A DNA stretch of 64,000 nt from Boesenbergia rotunda. Its lineage: Eukaryota; Streptophyta; Magnoliopsida; Zingiberales; Zingiberaceae. A model generated the notes under the pieces. That model saw nothing but the letters and a program-made list of their open reading frames with translations. It was not told where the DNA came from and ran no database searches. The DNA lies in assembly GCA_024364735.1 (NCBI GenBank), contig JAGFNQ010005391.1:145724-209723 (forward strand), read 5' to 3'. The translations under genes and the position numbers were made by a program. This document shows, one piece after another, positions 52,301 through 64,000 of the stretch. Each line of letters begins with the position of its first letter. Within the stretch, counting starts at the first letter, position 1.

Positions 52301-52813
52301 GATCCTTAAGTACTTAAGAAGAACTAAGGATGTGTTCCTAATATATGGAGAAGGAGATATGGTAATACGTGGGTATACAGATGCCAGTTTCCAGACAGAT
52401 AAGGATGATTCCAAATCACAGTCTGGATACGTATTTACTTTGAATGGAGGCGCAATAAGTTGGAAGAGTTCCAAACAAGACACCGTAGCGGATTCTACCA
52501 CGGAAGCAATCTGGATTAAGAAGTTTGTCTCAAAACTTGCTGAGGTTCCAACCATTGATGAAGCAATACCGGTTTCTTGCGACAACAATGGAGCTATTGC
52601 ACAAGCAAAGGAACCAGGTCTCATCAGCGATCCAAACACGTGCTTTGCCGCTATCATCTGATAAAAGAGATTATAAGTAGGAATGATATACAAATTGAGA
52701 AAATTCCCACTGAAAGGAATTTAGCGGATCCTTTAACTAAGGTCTTGCCTCAGAACAAGTTTGAGGGTCATGTTAGAGCCTGTGGTATTGGATACCGTAG
52801 CGATTGGCATTAG
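49302..52813 (+). pseudogene. Cop1-D gag-pol with in-frame gag deletion
   Basis: The ATG at 49302 matches the start in the other copies. The gag has lost about 375 nt, joining ...ATPDQ (about 49472) straight to the ...PELL region and removing most of the capsid domain while keeping frame. The zinc knuckle has its second Cys replaced by Tyr (CHHYGK, about 49645). The protease D-T-G is intact (about 49790). Stops: TGA at 50178 (CGA in sisters) and TAG at 50538-50540, shared with Cop1-F. From 50697 a 525-codon open frame covers the end of integrase, RT (YVDDILLIGND, about 51868) and the start of RNase H, ending at TGA 52272. RNase H has lost 39 nt between short GGAAGC repeats near 52505, and a frameshift at about 52617. 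Confidence 0.9.
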
Positions 52814-52827
52814 GCCAAGTGGGAGTT

Positions 52828-54611
52828 TGTTAGTGATATGAGAGAAGTGTCCTAAGGCAATCACCTTATGATTGTAAACATTTATTTTAATAAATGAAAA
52901 TTCACTATTTGAGTATACATATTTGTGTATTTGATTGGGATCTTAAACTCATCTACTGAATGTCCGCAATACAATTCACAGCATAAGAGAATTTGTGATG
53001 GGATCACAACTAATGATTATCTCTACATGTGCAATTGTGAAGTATTGAAAATATCCCTAGTCGATGAATTGATAAAAACGGACACTATCAATTCTGTTGA
53101 GACTAGCATGGGTTATTCTCTAATCAGCTGATTCTCACTGGCTGGTGACATTGGGATGTCCAGAGATAAACATGGATGCTAGTTAAGGGAACTAGTTCAT
53201 TGGAGTGACTAGCTGTAAAACTTCACATGGTAGTCTATACATAGACATGTCAGTGAAGTTCTTACCGCAGCTTAAGTGCGATGTTCCTTTGACTTGCGGT
53301 GTTCAAGTCATCTTGGTCATGGAGACTTATACTTTAACATCTTAAGCAAGCATCTCCAAGGAGGTGTGGACCCAGGATGGTTGGGTATAAGCCGAAGTGC
53401 TCGAAGATGTTTGAACAGCCTACAAAGGATTCACCACTCCTTGCGAGGAGATGTATACCCAAGGCCTATCGTCGGATTGTTACTCAAAGCCTCTGGCCAG
53501 AGCACGTCATGTTTAGAGTATGAGTCTCTTAAATACATGAGAGTAATTAGAAATCCAAAGGACGAGAAAGACACTACTTGGGCTAGGTGTGACGTAGTCA
53601 GCCTAGTGGGGACTGACACACACAGACCCATGTCCTGAACCAAGTGGGTATAAGATGGTGAAGGGAATGGGGCACGATTCATTAGAGCTGCTGAAGGGTT
53701 TCAGAATAATTTTTGAGGTCAACTGTTGATCTTTCGATTAATTGGGGGTCATGATGTACTACTAGGTGCCACTCATGATCATTCTATAATTGGTTAATTA
53801 TAGACGACCAACATAAGTCGAAAGCCTATTTAGTCACACGCACTACGAGTAATCCGAGGGATTTAAAATGAGTTGAAAATTGGATTTTCCGATCAAGAGA
53901 AATAAGTCGAATCTAAATTTATCAGAGGCGCAACGGAAGCTTAAAATGGCTAAGTCTTTTGAAGGCTTATTGGGCGAATTAAATGAGTTTAATTCGCGAG
54001 GGAAGGGCTTGGAGTGGCCGGCCAAAGAGGGTGCCCACCCTCTTTGGTTTGGCCGGCCACCACATGGAGGGAAACCAATTTATTTGGTTTAAATTATAAA
54101 ATAAATCAAGCGCGATTTGTTCTATAAAATTATGGATAAATAAATTAATTTATATAAAGAGATTTATATAAAGAAATTTATATAAAGAAAATTGTAGAAA
54201 TTTATTCTTTTTATGGAAATTAAAATGAACCATGAATTGGTTTAATTTTAATTTATAAAATCAATTATGAATTGATTTTTCCATGATAAGAAAATTTTAT
54301 ACAAATTTTATTCCATAATTAAAAGGAGAGATGTATTTGTTTTATTATTAAGTTAGTTATAATAAAACTTGGCATAACGGAATAATTCATAAGAAAATTT
54401 ATAAGATAAATTTCTTATGAAAATTTATTCCGTTAATTCCGTTAAAAGGGAGACTTGGTAATGGAGAGGCTACTATATAAAGGAACCAAAGGCAAGCCTT
54501 GAATTCCAATTAATCTAAGAGATCTAGGAATAAGCCCTCTCTTTCTCTCCTTCTCTCCTCTCCTCTCTCTCTATGCGGCACCGACTGCAGTTGTCCCCAT
54601 GAGAAAGAAAG
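52828..54611 (+). repeat. Cop1-D 3' LTR, interrupted
   Basis: Starts TGTTAGTGATATGAGAG after the polypurine tract. Collinear with 4219-5950 of Cop1-A, with the TATA box at 54474-54481. It ends where TGTTGGGACC of the reverse LTR begins at 54612. Flanking bases GAAAG (54607-54611) could be a TSD, but the other side is lost at the N. Confidence 0.9.
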
Positions 54612-56874
54612 TGTTGGGACCGGGTGCATGTCGACAAGGATACGAGTTCGTAAAATTTAAAATTTTTACGTGCAGCGAAAGAGTTTGCATAAAATAATTT
54701 CTTAAATTATTTTAACTTCGTATCTAGCATGCAATCTTATGGTGTGTTGACATAATCATAAAATAAAACTTTACGGAAAAGTAAACTAATTTACTTTTAT
54801 ACCTCGCGTAACTTGAAGTAAGGGACGAGATCCAACCGTAGCGTCCCTTGGAAGCTCCGCCTCTATTCGCTTCCACGCCGAGTTCTCTTCGGGATGACTT
54901 CACAAAGTCACGAGTTTTGTGCCGACGAGAACTACTAGATTCTCTATAGGCACAACTTGAAAGATCAAGAGAGGAAAGAAAGGAAACTAACCAACGAAGT
55001 AACGGAATCGAATTCCGAGAAAAGAGGAGTCGCTATCCGCTTCTTCTTCTTCGTGTTCGGGTTCTCCTTCTTCTTGTAGCACACGCCAACTTCACCCTTG
55101 GAGGAGGGCTTGGTGCGCCGGCCCTAATTCACAAAGTGAAGGGCGCCGGCCCTAGGTGGGGAGAAGGGGAAGGAGAAGAATAAAAGAGAGAGAGAGAGAG
55201 AGAGCTCTAATTAATCTCTTGATTAATTGATTGATGTGAATAAAGGGCTAGCCTTTGGGTCCTTTATATAGTAGCAACTCTTTGCTAAGTCTCCCTCTAA
55301 ACGGAATTAGTTATAAGAAATTTATCCTATAAATTTTCTTAACTAATTATTCCGTTTAAACCAAGTTTTATTATAAACTAATTTATAATAAAACTAATTC
55401 TTCTTCTCTTTAAATTATGGAATAAATTTTATAAGAAATTTATAAACTCTCTTATTATGGAAAAATTAATTCATAATTGATTTTATAAAATTAAAATAAA
55501 CCAATTCATGGATTATTTTAATCTTCCATAAAAGAATAAATTTCTATAAATTTTATTTATATAAATTTCTTTATACAAATTTATTTATCCATAATTTATA
55601 AAACAAATCACACTAGATTTATTTTATTAATTAAACCAATTAAATTGGTTTAATCTCCTTCATTGGCCGGCCACCCAAAGAGGGTTAACACCCTCTTTGG
55701 CCGGCCCAAACCGACCCGAACCGTCGCGAATTAAACTCATTTAATTCGCCCAAAAAGCCTTCAAAAGACTTAGCCATTTTTAGCTTCCATTGCGCCTCTG
55801 ACCAACTCAGATTCGACTTATTTCTCTTGATCGGAAAATCCAATTTTCAAGTCGTTTTAAATCCCTCGGATTACTCGTATTGCGTGTGACTAAATAGGCT
55901 TTCGATTTATATTGGCCGTCTATAATTAACCCATTAATTATAGAACGATCATGAGTGGCACCTAGTAGTACATCATGATCCCCAATTAATCGAAAGATCA
56001 ACGGTTTGACCCCAGAAGAAATTATTCTGAAACCCTTCAGCAGCTCTAATGAATCGTGCCTCATTCCCTTCACCACCTTATACCCACTTGGTTCAGGACA
56101 CGGTCTATGGTGTCAGTCCCCACTAGGCTGACTACGTCACACCTAGCCCAAGTAATGTCTTACTCGTCCTTTGGATTTCTAATTACTCTCATGTATTTTA
56201 GAGACTCTCACTCTAAACATGATATGCTCTGGCCAGAGGCTTTGAGTAACAATCCGACGATAGGCCTGGGTATACATCTCCTCGCAAGGAGTGGTGAATC
56301 CTTTGTAGGCTGTTCAAACATCTTCGGGCACTTCGGCTTATACCCGATCATCCTGGGTCCACACCTCCTTGGAGATGCTTGCTTAAGATGTCAAAGTATA
56401 AGTCTCCATGACCAAGATGACTTGAACACCGCAAGTCAAAGGAACATCGCACTTAAGCCGCAGTAAGATCTTCATTGACATATCTACATGTAGATTCCCA
56501 TATGAAGTCTTACAGCTAGTCACTCCAATGAACTAGTTCCCTTAACTAGCATCCATGTTTATCTCCGGACATCCCAATGTCACCAGCTAGTGAGAATCAG
56601 CTGATTAGAGAATAACCCATGCTAGTCTCAACAGAATTGATAGTGTCCATTTTTATCAATTCATCGACTAGGGATAATTTCAATACTTCACAATTGCACA
56701 TTAGAGATAATCACTAGTTGTGATCCCATCACAAATTCTCTTATGCTGTGAGTTGTATTGCGGACATTCAGTAGATGAGTTTAAGATCCCAATCAAATAC
56801 ACAAAATATGTATACTCAAATAGTGAATTATCATTTATTAAAATAAATGTTTACATCATAAGGCGATTGCCTTA
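54612..56874 (-). mobile_element. Cop1-E: reverse Cop1 LTR, end lost at an N
   Basis: Begins TGTTGGGACC and is collinear with 31414-33690 of Cop1-C. It stops at AGGCGATTGCCTTA before the N at 56875, about 28 bp short of the expected CTAACA end. It may be a solo LTR or the LTR of an element whose remainder is missing. Confidence 0.88.
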
Positions 56875-56875
56875 N
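56875..56875. other. Ambiguous base / probable assembly join
   Basis: A single N between a nearly complete reverse Cop1 LTR and the forward leader of Cop1-F. Cop1-F has no 5' LTR or PBS, which should lie here, so sequence has probably been lost at this join. Confidence 0.75.
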
Positions 56876-57545
56876 CCCAAACCCTTACAAAATATTAAGG
56901 CCAACACCTTCCATTAATATTGTTAGAACCAGAGTTTTGTTTCTCGTTTGGGTTGATGGACACATCCATGCCCGGCTTGAACCTCAACATGTTCAAACCA
57001 TGGAATTAGTTTATGATTAATATAGTTGGAGTCAGAGGTCAATCCTTAGTTTTGGTTGTTGGACACATCCAAGCCTGACTAAACGGTTGAATGAGCTCCA
57101 ACCATATTAAAACTATTTCTTGATTAGTGGGTCAGCCTTAACCTTGGAGCATCGATTTGTTGTGCCACAGCCAAGGTCGATGTAAAGAAAGGTGCAGTTG
57201 GGTGCTATGTATATTGTTGCATACTTGTTAATGAGTTAACAACCCAATGATTTACGCAAACATTCAATTAGTTGATAGCATAAAGTGATAGTTACATATA
57301 TGTGATATGTAATCGGTATAATTACCTACCTTTATAGCTAAGAATAACTTGATGACCACAGCCATGGTTGTTCTTATCTATGGTTGGATATCAACCTATT
57401 TGGAGATGTTCTACGATCTCCCGAATTGATAAAAAGAGTTATTCAATTCGATAAATAAATAGGATTTAATTAATGCATATTGATGCATTCTTTATCATTC
57501 TTCTCACATAAGCTCAATTTGTATTTCTAGGATAATCACTCGATC
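56876..57545 (+). other. Untranslated leader of Cop1-F
   Basis: A 670-bp non-coding leader. It contains an imperfect duplication around TTGGACACATCC (about 56960-57000 and 57050-57110), with the following AACC/CCAACC words also shared. From 57241 it matches the first bases of the window. No PBS is seen, so the true leader is longer. Confidence 0.75.
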
Positions 57546-60500
57546 ATGTCTTCTCTGAATTTGCGTTCCATTTTAGACACCAATAAACTAACTGGGCCAA
57601 ACTTCATGGACTGGCTTCGAAACCTGAGGATAGTCCTCAAGGCAGAAAAGCTTCCTTATGTCCTTGAAGATCAACTTCCCAACCGTCCTCTAGAAGATGC
57701 AACTCCAGACCAGTTAGTGGCCTATCAGAAACATGTGACCGATTCTGAACTTGTGAGTTGCATCATGCTAGCCGCTATGGTACCTGAGCTGCAAAAGCAG
57801 CATGAGCATATGGATGTTTATACCATCATCTTCCATCTTCATGAGCTTTTTGACGAGCAGGCGAGATCCGAAAGGTTCAAGGTCTCCAGACTCCTCTTCA
57901 CCTCTAAGATGCAGGAAGGCACTTCTGTTTCACAGTTTGTGTTAAAGATGTTGGGGTACATTGAGCGACTGGGCACACTCGGTTATGCAATGGATCATGA
58001 ACTAAGTATTGACTTAATTTTGCATTGTTTGCCCAAAAGTTATTCACAATTCGTGATGAACTATCGGATGACAAGCTGGAGACTACCATTCCTGAGTTGC
58101 TCAACCTGCTGAAGAGTATAGAGCCTTCTGTGAAGCAGGATCAGAAGACGGTATTGTTAGTTGGTTCCTCGAAGAAAGGTTCTAAGAGGAAGACCAAAGA
58201 ATAGAATAAGGGAAAGAAGAAAAAGGCCAAAAAGACTGAAAAGACACCAAATGGCACTTGCCATCACTGCGGTAAGGAGGGTCACTGGCGAAGAAACTGC
58301 AAGGTTTATCTTGAGTCCTTGAAGAAGAAGGCATCCGATACCCCATCCTCTTCAGGTATCTTCGTTATTGAATGTCACTTTATTTCCTCAACTACCTGGG
58401 TACTTGATACTGGGTGTAGCTCACATATATGTAATGATATATAGGGGCTAAGGAATAGAAGAAGACTCGTCAAGGGAGAAGCGAATTTGTGAGTTGGAAA
58501 TGGAGCAAAGATTGCTGCTGTTGCCATCGGAACATATTTGCTAAAGCTCCCTACTGGACGTATCTTAGAATTGGATAATTGTTATTTTGTTCCTTCGTTA
58601 ATAAAGAACATTGTATCTATTTCATGCTTGAATGAAAAGGGTTATCATTTAACTTTCAGTAACAAATGTTGTTACATAACTTTAAATGGTGTTCTTTATG
58701 GGACCGGAACTTTGTGCAATGGTATCTACACGTTAGATTTATCCGGTGACGTTTTCAATATCGAAGTTAGCAACAAACGAACTCAAATAGATAATCAAAT
58801 AGACTCCTATACGTGGCATTGTCGTCTTGGCCATGTAAGTAAGAAACGCATGACCAAATTACACCAATATGGAATTCTGGAATCATTTGAACCCGGTTCA
58901 TTTGATACATGCGAATCATGCTTAAAAGGCAAGATGGCCAAATTACCCTTTTCTGGAAAAGGTAAACCAGTGGGAGAATTGCTTTGTCTAATACATACTG
59001 ATGTATGTGGACCAATGTCAACTCTTGCACAAGGAGGCTATAGCTACTTCATTACCTTTATCGATTATCACTCACGATTCGGGTATATGTTCTTAATGAA
59101 ATACAAATCTGAAGCTTTTGAGAAATTCAAAGAGTTCAGAAGTGAAGTAGAGAAATAGCTTGGCAAAAGTATTAAGATACTTCGATCCGATCGGGGTGGT
59201 GAATACTTAAGTCAAGAGTTTCAAGATTATCTTAGGGACAATGGGATATTATCCCAATGGACTCCGCCGTATACACCACAGCATAATGGTGTATCTGAGA
59301 GGCGTAACAGAACCTTGATGGACATGGTTAGATCTATGATGAACCATGCAACTCTTACAAAATCCTTTTGGGGCTATGCACTTAAGACAACTGTTTACTT
59401 GCTAAACAGAGTCCCGACCAAGGTAGTCTCTACTACTCCATATGAGACGTGGAATAGTAAGAAACCTCATTTAACTCACCTTAAAATATGGGGTTGTCCT
59501 GCTTATGTGAAGCGGACCGTATCAGACAAATTGGATGCTAAGTCTGATAAATGTCTATTTATTGGATACCCTAAGGAAACGAAAGGTTACCAATTCTATC
59601 ATCCCTTGGAACAAAAGGTGTTTGTTTCAAGGCATGCTGTGTTTCTAGAAAGAGAATTTCTTTTACAAGAAAATAGTGGGAGTAACATTGAACTTGAAGA
59701 AGTTCAATAAACTCCAATAGACATTAAAGAGACACCTAGTCTAGACCCACAACCGAAAACTCATAATGATGAGCTATCAGTTGAACCTAAAACAACACCA
59801 CCTCTTCGTAGGTCTGATAGGACACGCAATATTCCAGAGAGATACGGATTTCTTATAAGTGAATCGAACGACGTGTTACTCATTAGCGATGATGAACCTA
59901 TCAGTTATGAAGATGTTCTTAAAAGTTCAGAAAGGGACAAATGGCTTGAAGCCATGAAGTCGGAAATGGATTCCATGTACCAAAATCAAGTATGGGACTT
60001 GGTTAACCCACCTGTAGGGATTAAGCCCATAGGGTGCAAGTGGGTTTTCAAGAAGAAAACCGACATGGAAGGTAATGTTGTTACCTTTAAGGCTCGATTA
60101 GTGGCAAAAGGATATCGTCAGAAACAAGGAATTGATTATGACGAAACCTATTCGCCAGTAGCTATGCTTTAATCCATTCGGATGCTCCTGGCCATAGCAG
60201 CTCATTATGATTATGAGATATGGCAAATGGATGTGAAAACAGCTTTCCTTAATGGAAACCTGCTTGAGGATGTATACATGATACAACCTGAAGATTTCAC
60301 ATCGGTTGATAAAACCAAAGTATGCAAGCTTCGACGATCCATATATGGACTGAAGCAAGCATCCAGGAGCTGGAACATCCGTTTTTATGAGACAATCAAA
60401 GAGTTTGATTTCTCACAAAATCCTGACGAACCTTTTGTATACAAGAATGTTAGTGGGAGTGCAGTCGTATTCCTAGTGTTATTTGTCGATGACATATTAC

Positions 60501-61466
60501 TTATAGGAAACGATATATCAATCTTACAGTCAGTTAAAATTTGGTTGTCCAAAACTTTCTCCATGAAAGACCTGGGAGAAGCAACCTATATCCTTGGGAT
60601 TAGAATCTATAGAGATAGATCAAAACGATTGCTTGGTCTTTCGCAGTCTACATATATAAACCGAGTGCTAAAAAGGTTTAGCATGTCGAAATCCAAGAAA
60701 GGTTACCTTCCCATCAGGCATGGGATCAACCTTTCAAAGTCTATGTGTCCGCGCACAGAAGATGAGAGGATTTGCATGAATAAGATTCCTTATGCATCCG
60801 CGATAGGATCTATCATGTATGCTATGTTATGTACAAGGCCCGATGTATCGTATGCTCTAAGCGTCACGAGAAGATACCAGTCTGATCTAGGAATGGATCA
60901 TTGGGCGGCTGTCAAGATAATCCTTAAGTACTTAAGAAGAACTAAGGATGTGTTCTTAATATATGAGAAGGTGATATGATAATACGTGGGTATACAGATG
61001 CCAGTTTCCAGACAGATAAGGATGACTCTAAATCTCAGTCCGGATACGTATTTATTCTAAATGGGGGCGCAATAAGTTGGAAGATTTCCAAGCAAGACAC
61101 TGTAGCGGATTCTACCACGGAAGCGGAATATATTGCAGCATCGGAAGCAGCAAAGGAAGCAGTCTGGATCAAGAAGTTTGTCACAGAACTTGGTGTGGTT
61201 CCAACCATTGATGAAGCAATACCGGTTTACTGCGACAACAATGGAGCTATTGCACAAGCAAAGGATCCAAGGTCTCATTAGCGATCCAAACATGTGTTTC
61301 GCCGCTATCATCTGATTAGAGAGATTATAAGTAGGAATGATATACAAATTGAGAGAATTCCCACTGAAAGGAATTTAGCGGATCCTTTAACTAAGGCCTT
61401 GCCTCAAAGTAAGTTTGAGGGACATGTTAGAGCCTATGGTATTGGATACCGTAGCGATTAGCATTA
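57546..61466 (+). pseudogene. Cop1-F gag-pol, multiply interrupted
   Basis: The ATG at 57546 opens MSSLNLRSILDTNKLTGPNF. The UBN2 gag is open to about 58070, where one A of GATGAACAAG is missing and the frame shifts. In the original frame TAG follows at 58202 (CAG in Cop1-A), then TAG near 58441 and TGA near 58489, each one transition from the sister codon. The zinc knuckle (about 58260-58300) and protease D-T-G (about 58407) are intact. The GAG-pre-integrase/integrase frame runs 58538-59158 and ends in the TAG shared with Cop1-D. RT has the GYRQKQGIDYDETYSPVAM segment followed by TAA at about 60169, and LFVDDILLIGND (Phe for Tyr, about 60480). RNase H is nearly complete, with a frame loss near 60965 and a stop at 61279. 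Confidence 0.9.
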
Positions 61467-61481
61467 GGCCAAGTGGGAGTT

Positions 61482-63693
61482 TGTTAGTAATATGAGAGAA
61501 GTGTCCTAAGGCAATCGCCTTATGATTGTAATCATTTATTTTAAAAATGAATATTCACTATTTGAGTATACATATCTGTGTATTTGATTGAGATCTTAAA
61601 TTCATTTACTGAATGTCCCCAATACAATTTACAGCATGAGAGAATTTGTAATGAATTCACAACTAGTGATTATCGCTACATGTGCAATTGTGAAGTATTG
61701 AAATTGTCCCTAGTCGATGAATTGATAGATACGGACACTATCAATTCTGTTGAGACTAGCATGAGTTATTCTCTAATCAGCTGATTCTCACTGGCTGGTG
61801 ACATTGGGATGTCCGGAGATAAACATGGATGCTAGTTAAGGGAACTAGTTCATTTGAGTGACTGGCTGTAAAACTTCATATGGTAGTCTACATATAGATA
61901 TGTCAGTAAAGTTTTTACTGCATCTTAAGTGCGATATTCCTTTGACTTGCGGTGTTCAAGTCATCTTGGTCATAGAGACTTATACATTGATATCTTAAGC
62001 AAGCATCTCCAAGGAGGTGTGGACCCAGGATGATTGGGTATAAGCCAAAGTGCCCGAAGATGTTTGAACAGCCTACAAAAGATTCACCACTCCTTGCGAG
62101 GAGATGTATACCCAAGGCCTATCATCGGATTGTTACTCGAAGCCTCTGGCCAGAGCATGACATGTTCGGAGTATGAATCTCTTAAATACATAAGAGTAAT
62201 TAGAATCCGTTGGACGAGAAAGACATTACATGGGCTAGGTGTTACGTAGTCAGCCTAGTGGGGACTGACACGCATAGACCATGTCCTGAACCAAGTGGGT
62301 ATAAGATAGTGAAGGGAATGAGGCATGATTCATTATAGCTGCTGAAGGGTTTCAGAATAATTTCTGAGGTCAACCGTTGATCTTTCGATTAATTGGGGAT
62401 CATGATGTACTACTAGGTGCCACTCATGATCGTTCTATAATTTGTTAATTATAGACGGCCATCATAAATCGAAAGCCTATTTAGTCACACACACTACGAG
62501 TAATCCGAGGGATTTAAAATGAGTTGAAAATTAGATTTTCCGATCAAGAGAGATAAGTCGAATCTGAATTTTTTAGAGTCGCATCGGAAGCATAAAATGG
62601 CTAAGTCTTTTGACGACTTATTGGACGAATTAAACGAGTTTAATTCGTAAAGTTTTGGCTTGGGTTTGGCCAGCCAAAGGGACCCTCTTTGTTTGGCCGA
62701 CCACATTAAAAGGGAGAACCAAATTGTTTGGATCAAGTTATAAAATAAACCAAGTGTGGTTTGTTTTATAAAATTATGGATAAAGAAATTTATATAAAGA
62801 GATTTATTTTTCATGGAAATTAAAATGAACCATTGATTGGTTTATTTTATTTTATAAAATCAATAATGGATTGATTTACCATGATAAATAAATTTATATA
62901 AAGAAATTTATATAAAGAAATATCTTTCCATAAGAAAAGGGAGACATGGTTGTTTTTATCATAAATTAAATTATGATAAAAACTTGGCATGATGGAATAA
63001 TTCATAGAAAAATTTAAATGATAAATTTCTTATGAAAATTTATTCCACAAAAAGGAGACTTGGCGCTTGAGAGACCACTATATAAAGGCACCAAGGCAAG
63101 GCTTGGAATTTAATCTAAGAGATCAAGAAATAAGCCCTCTCTCTCTCTCCTTCTCTCCCTCTCCCTCCTCTAGTTCCGCCGGCCCTAAAAGGAGGAACCC
63201 TTTGTTGCCGTGAGCTTCATCCACCAAGCAGCTACCGAAGAAGAAGAAGAAGCGGGCGCAACTCCTTCCTTCTTCCTGGAATCTTGATTCCGTTGTTCGT
63301 TTGGTGGTTAGTATTTCCATCTCACTCTTGGTATTCTTGTCGTGCCTTTGGAGAATCTAATAGTTCTTGTCGGCACGAAACTCGTGGCTTTACGAAGTCA
63401 TCCCGAAGAAAACTCGGCGTGTACGCGAATAGAGGCGGAGCTTCTAAGGGACGCTTACGGTTGGATCTCGTCCCTTTCTTCAAGTTACGCGAGGTAACAA
63501 GTAAATTAGTTTACGTTTCTGCAAAATTTTAAATATATGATCATGTCCACACAACATAAGGTTGCATGCTAGATGTGAGGTTAAATAATTTGAGAAATTA
63601 TTTAAAACTATTTATGCTAAATCTTCCGCTGCACGTAATTAAAATTTAAAATTACGAACCCGCATCCATGTCAACATGCACCCGATCCTAACA
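61482..63693 (+). repeat. Cop1-F 3' LTR
   Basis: Begins TGTTAGTAATATGAGAG after AAGTGGGAGT and ends GATCCTAACA at 63693, 2212 bp. TATA box at 63079-63086. Only one GCCGGCCC motif remains in the leader part (about 63176), fewer than in Cop1-A. The conserved block is at about 63385-63490. Confidence 0.92.
63079..63086 (+). promoter_or_regulatory. TATA box of Cop1-F LTR
   Basis: TATATAAA in the same context (ACTATATAAAGG) as 5863-5870 and 54474-54481. Confidence 0.68.
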
Positions 63694-64000
63694 CAATAAT
63701 CCTCAATTTTTCACTATTTCCAATGGAGGTCGTCCCTTCTCTCAAGTAGCTAATAGTAGTGAACTTGCTCACATCCCCGGTCATGTGTCTTGAGCATCCA
63801 CTATCTTCTATCCACATAGTTGAGGCCTCCTTCACCTTTACCTATACAACATGAAAAACATACTCTTTTGATACCCAAATCTTTGATCCATAAGAATCAT
63901 TTAGAAATCTTTTAGGTACTCATGCCCTCTTGGTGTTTCACTTAGCCCCTAGTCTCCTAGATGCACCAATCCTACCTGTGAGTGATCCAAAGGCCACTTC
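63694..64000 (-). pseudogene. Sire-C: reverse Sirevirus gag/protease fragment
   Basis: On the minus strand, from 64000 to 63694, it translates to a gag-protease junction: KRFLNDSYGSKIWVSKEYVF, a stop, then EDSGCSRHMTGDVSKFTTIS and SIGNSEKLRIIV. The same order is seen in Sire-A (23740-23970: VFHV, stop, then DSGCSWHMTGDVSKFSTIS). The protease catalytic Asp-Ser-Gly is present. It is cut at 63693 by Cop1-F and runs out of the window. It could be another part of Sire-B or a separate copy; integrase and RT do not appear between them. Confidence 0.82.

Larger units (their letters stand above)
49209..54611 (+). mobile_element. Cop1-D: Cop1 element lacking its 5' LTR
   Basis: Begins within the leader (49209 aligns with about 57455 of Cop1-F) directly against the broken Cop2-D LTR, so the 5' LTR, PBS and most of the leader are gone. 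Gag-pol spans 49302-52813, the polypurine tract is just before 52828, and the 3' LTR runs to 54611, where a reverse Cop1 LTR interrupts it. Confidence 0.9.
56876..63693 (+). mobile_element. Cop1-F: Cop1 element, 5' LTR missing at the N
   Basis: Leader (56876-57545), gag-pol (57546-61466), polypurine tract and complete 3' LTR (61482-63693). It is the longest internal Cop1 region in the window. It abuts a reverse Sirevirus fragment at 63694, probably its insertion target. Several nonsense codons make it inactive. Confidence 0.9.

Noticed and set aside
31414..63693. Sire-B and Sire-C as two halves of one element split by everything between.
   Set aside because: Integrase, RT and RNase H, which should lie between protease and the env-like ORF, are absent, and two unresolved N joins lie between. 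It cannot be supported from the sequence.
1..64000. A new host gene cluster, defence system or pararetrovirus insertion.
   Set aside because: All coding similarity is accounted for by copia, gypsy and LINE proteins. No movement-protein or coat-protein pattern and no non-transposon gene was seen.

Overview
The window is plant nuclear heterochromatin made almost entirely of nested retrotransposons. The retroelement lineages, PBS sequences matching plant initiator-Met tRNA, and AT-rich LTRs of 2-3 kb point to a large-genome flowering plant, probably a monocot; the sequence alone does not name the species. I found no host protein-coding gene and no convincing functional RNA gene. The only intact long reading frame is a LINE ORF2 of 1363 codons.

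Working names used below. Cop1 is a Ty1/copia family with LTRs of about 2.3 kb (TGTTAG...CCAACA). Cop2 is a second copia family with LTRs beginning TGTTAGGATG. Sire denotes Sirevirus-type copia elements. Gyp denotes Ty3/gypsy elements. The LINE is L1-like with an RNase H domain.

Layout. 1-6524: Cop1-A, 5' end outside the window, with its 3' LTR. 6525-6941: end of a gypsy LTR (Gyp-2) that Cop1-A split. 6942-18260: chromodomain gypsy Gyp-1 (Tekay/Del-like), with part of the 5' LTR, PBS, broken gag-pol and full 3' LTR; its pol is cut by a reverse Cop1 solo LTR (9951-12403, TSD GATTG). 18261-18998: Cop2-like leader and gag fragment. 18999-25038: forward Sirevirus Sire-A, its gag split by a Cop2 solo LTR (20671-22864, TSD TACTC). 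25039-31413: reverse Sirevirus Sire-B, with an LTR split by another Cop2 solo LTR (26035-28345, TSD CACCC), repeated polypurine tracts, an A-rich array and an env-like ORF remnant. 31414-34275: reverse Cop1-C, ending at an N. 34277-44662: gypsy LTR fragment Gyp-4a, split by solo LTR Gyp-3 (35836-44593, TSD GGGAA), which is itself split by the LINE (37397-43066). 44663-49208: decayed Cop2-D pol and truncated 3' LTR, split by solo LTR Gyp-4b (45795-48619). 49209-54611: Cop1-D. 54612-56874: reverse Cop1 LTR, ending at the second N. 56876-63693: Cop1-F. 63694-64000: reverse Sirevirus protease-region fragment Sire-C.

No genes cooperate here as a pathway. The region records successive insertions, LTR-LTR recombination (five solo LTRs with readable target duplications), short-repeat deletions and C-to-T type decay. 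Points worth attention are the intact LINE ORF2 in frame with its ORF1 stop, an antisense tRNA-like cassette upstream of the TATA box in three gypsy LTRs, iterated palindromes in both Sirevirus promoters, a 180-bp tandem array inside a gypsy LTR, a premature stop shared by two Cop1 copies, and two suspicious single-N joins.
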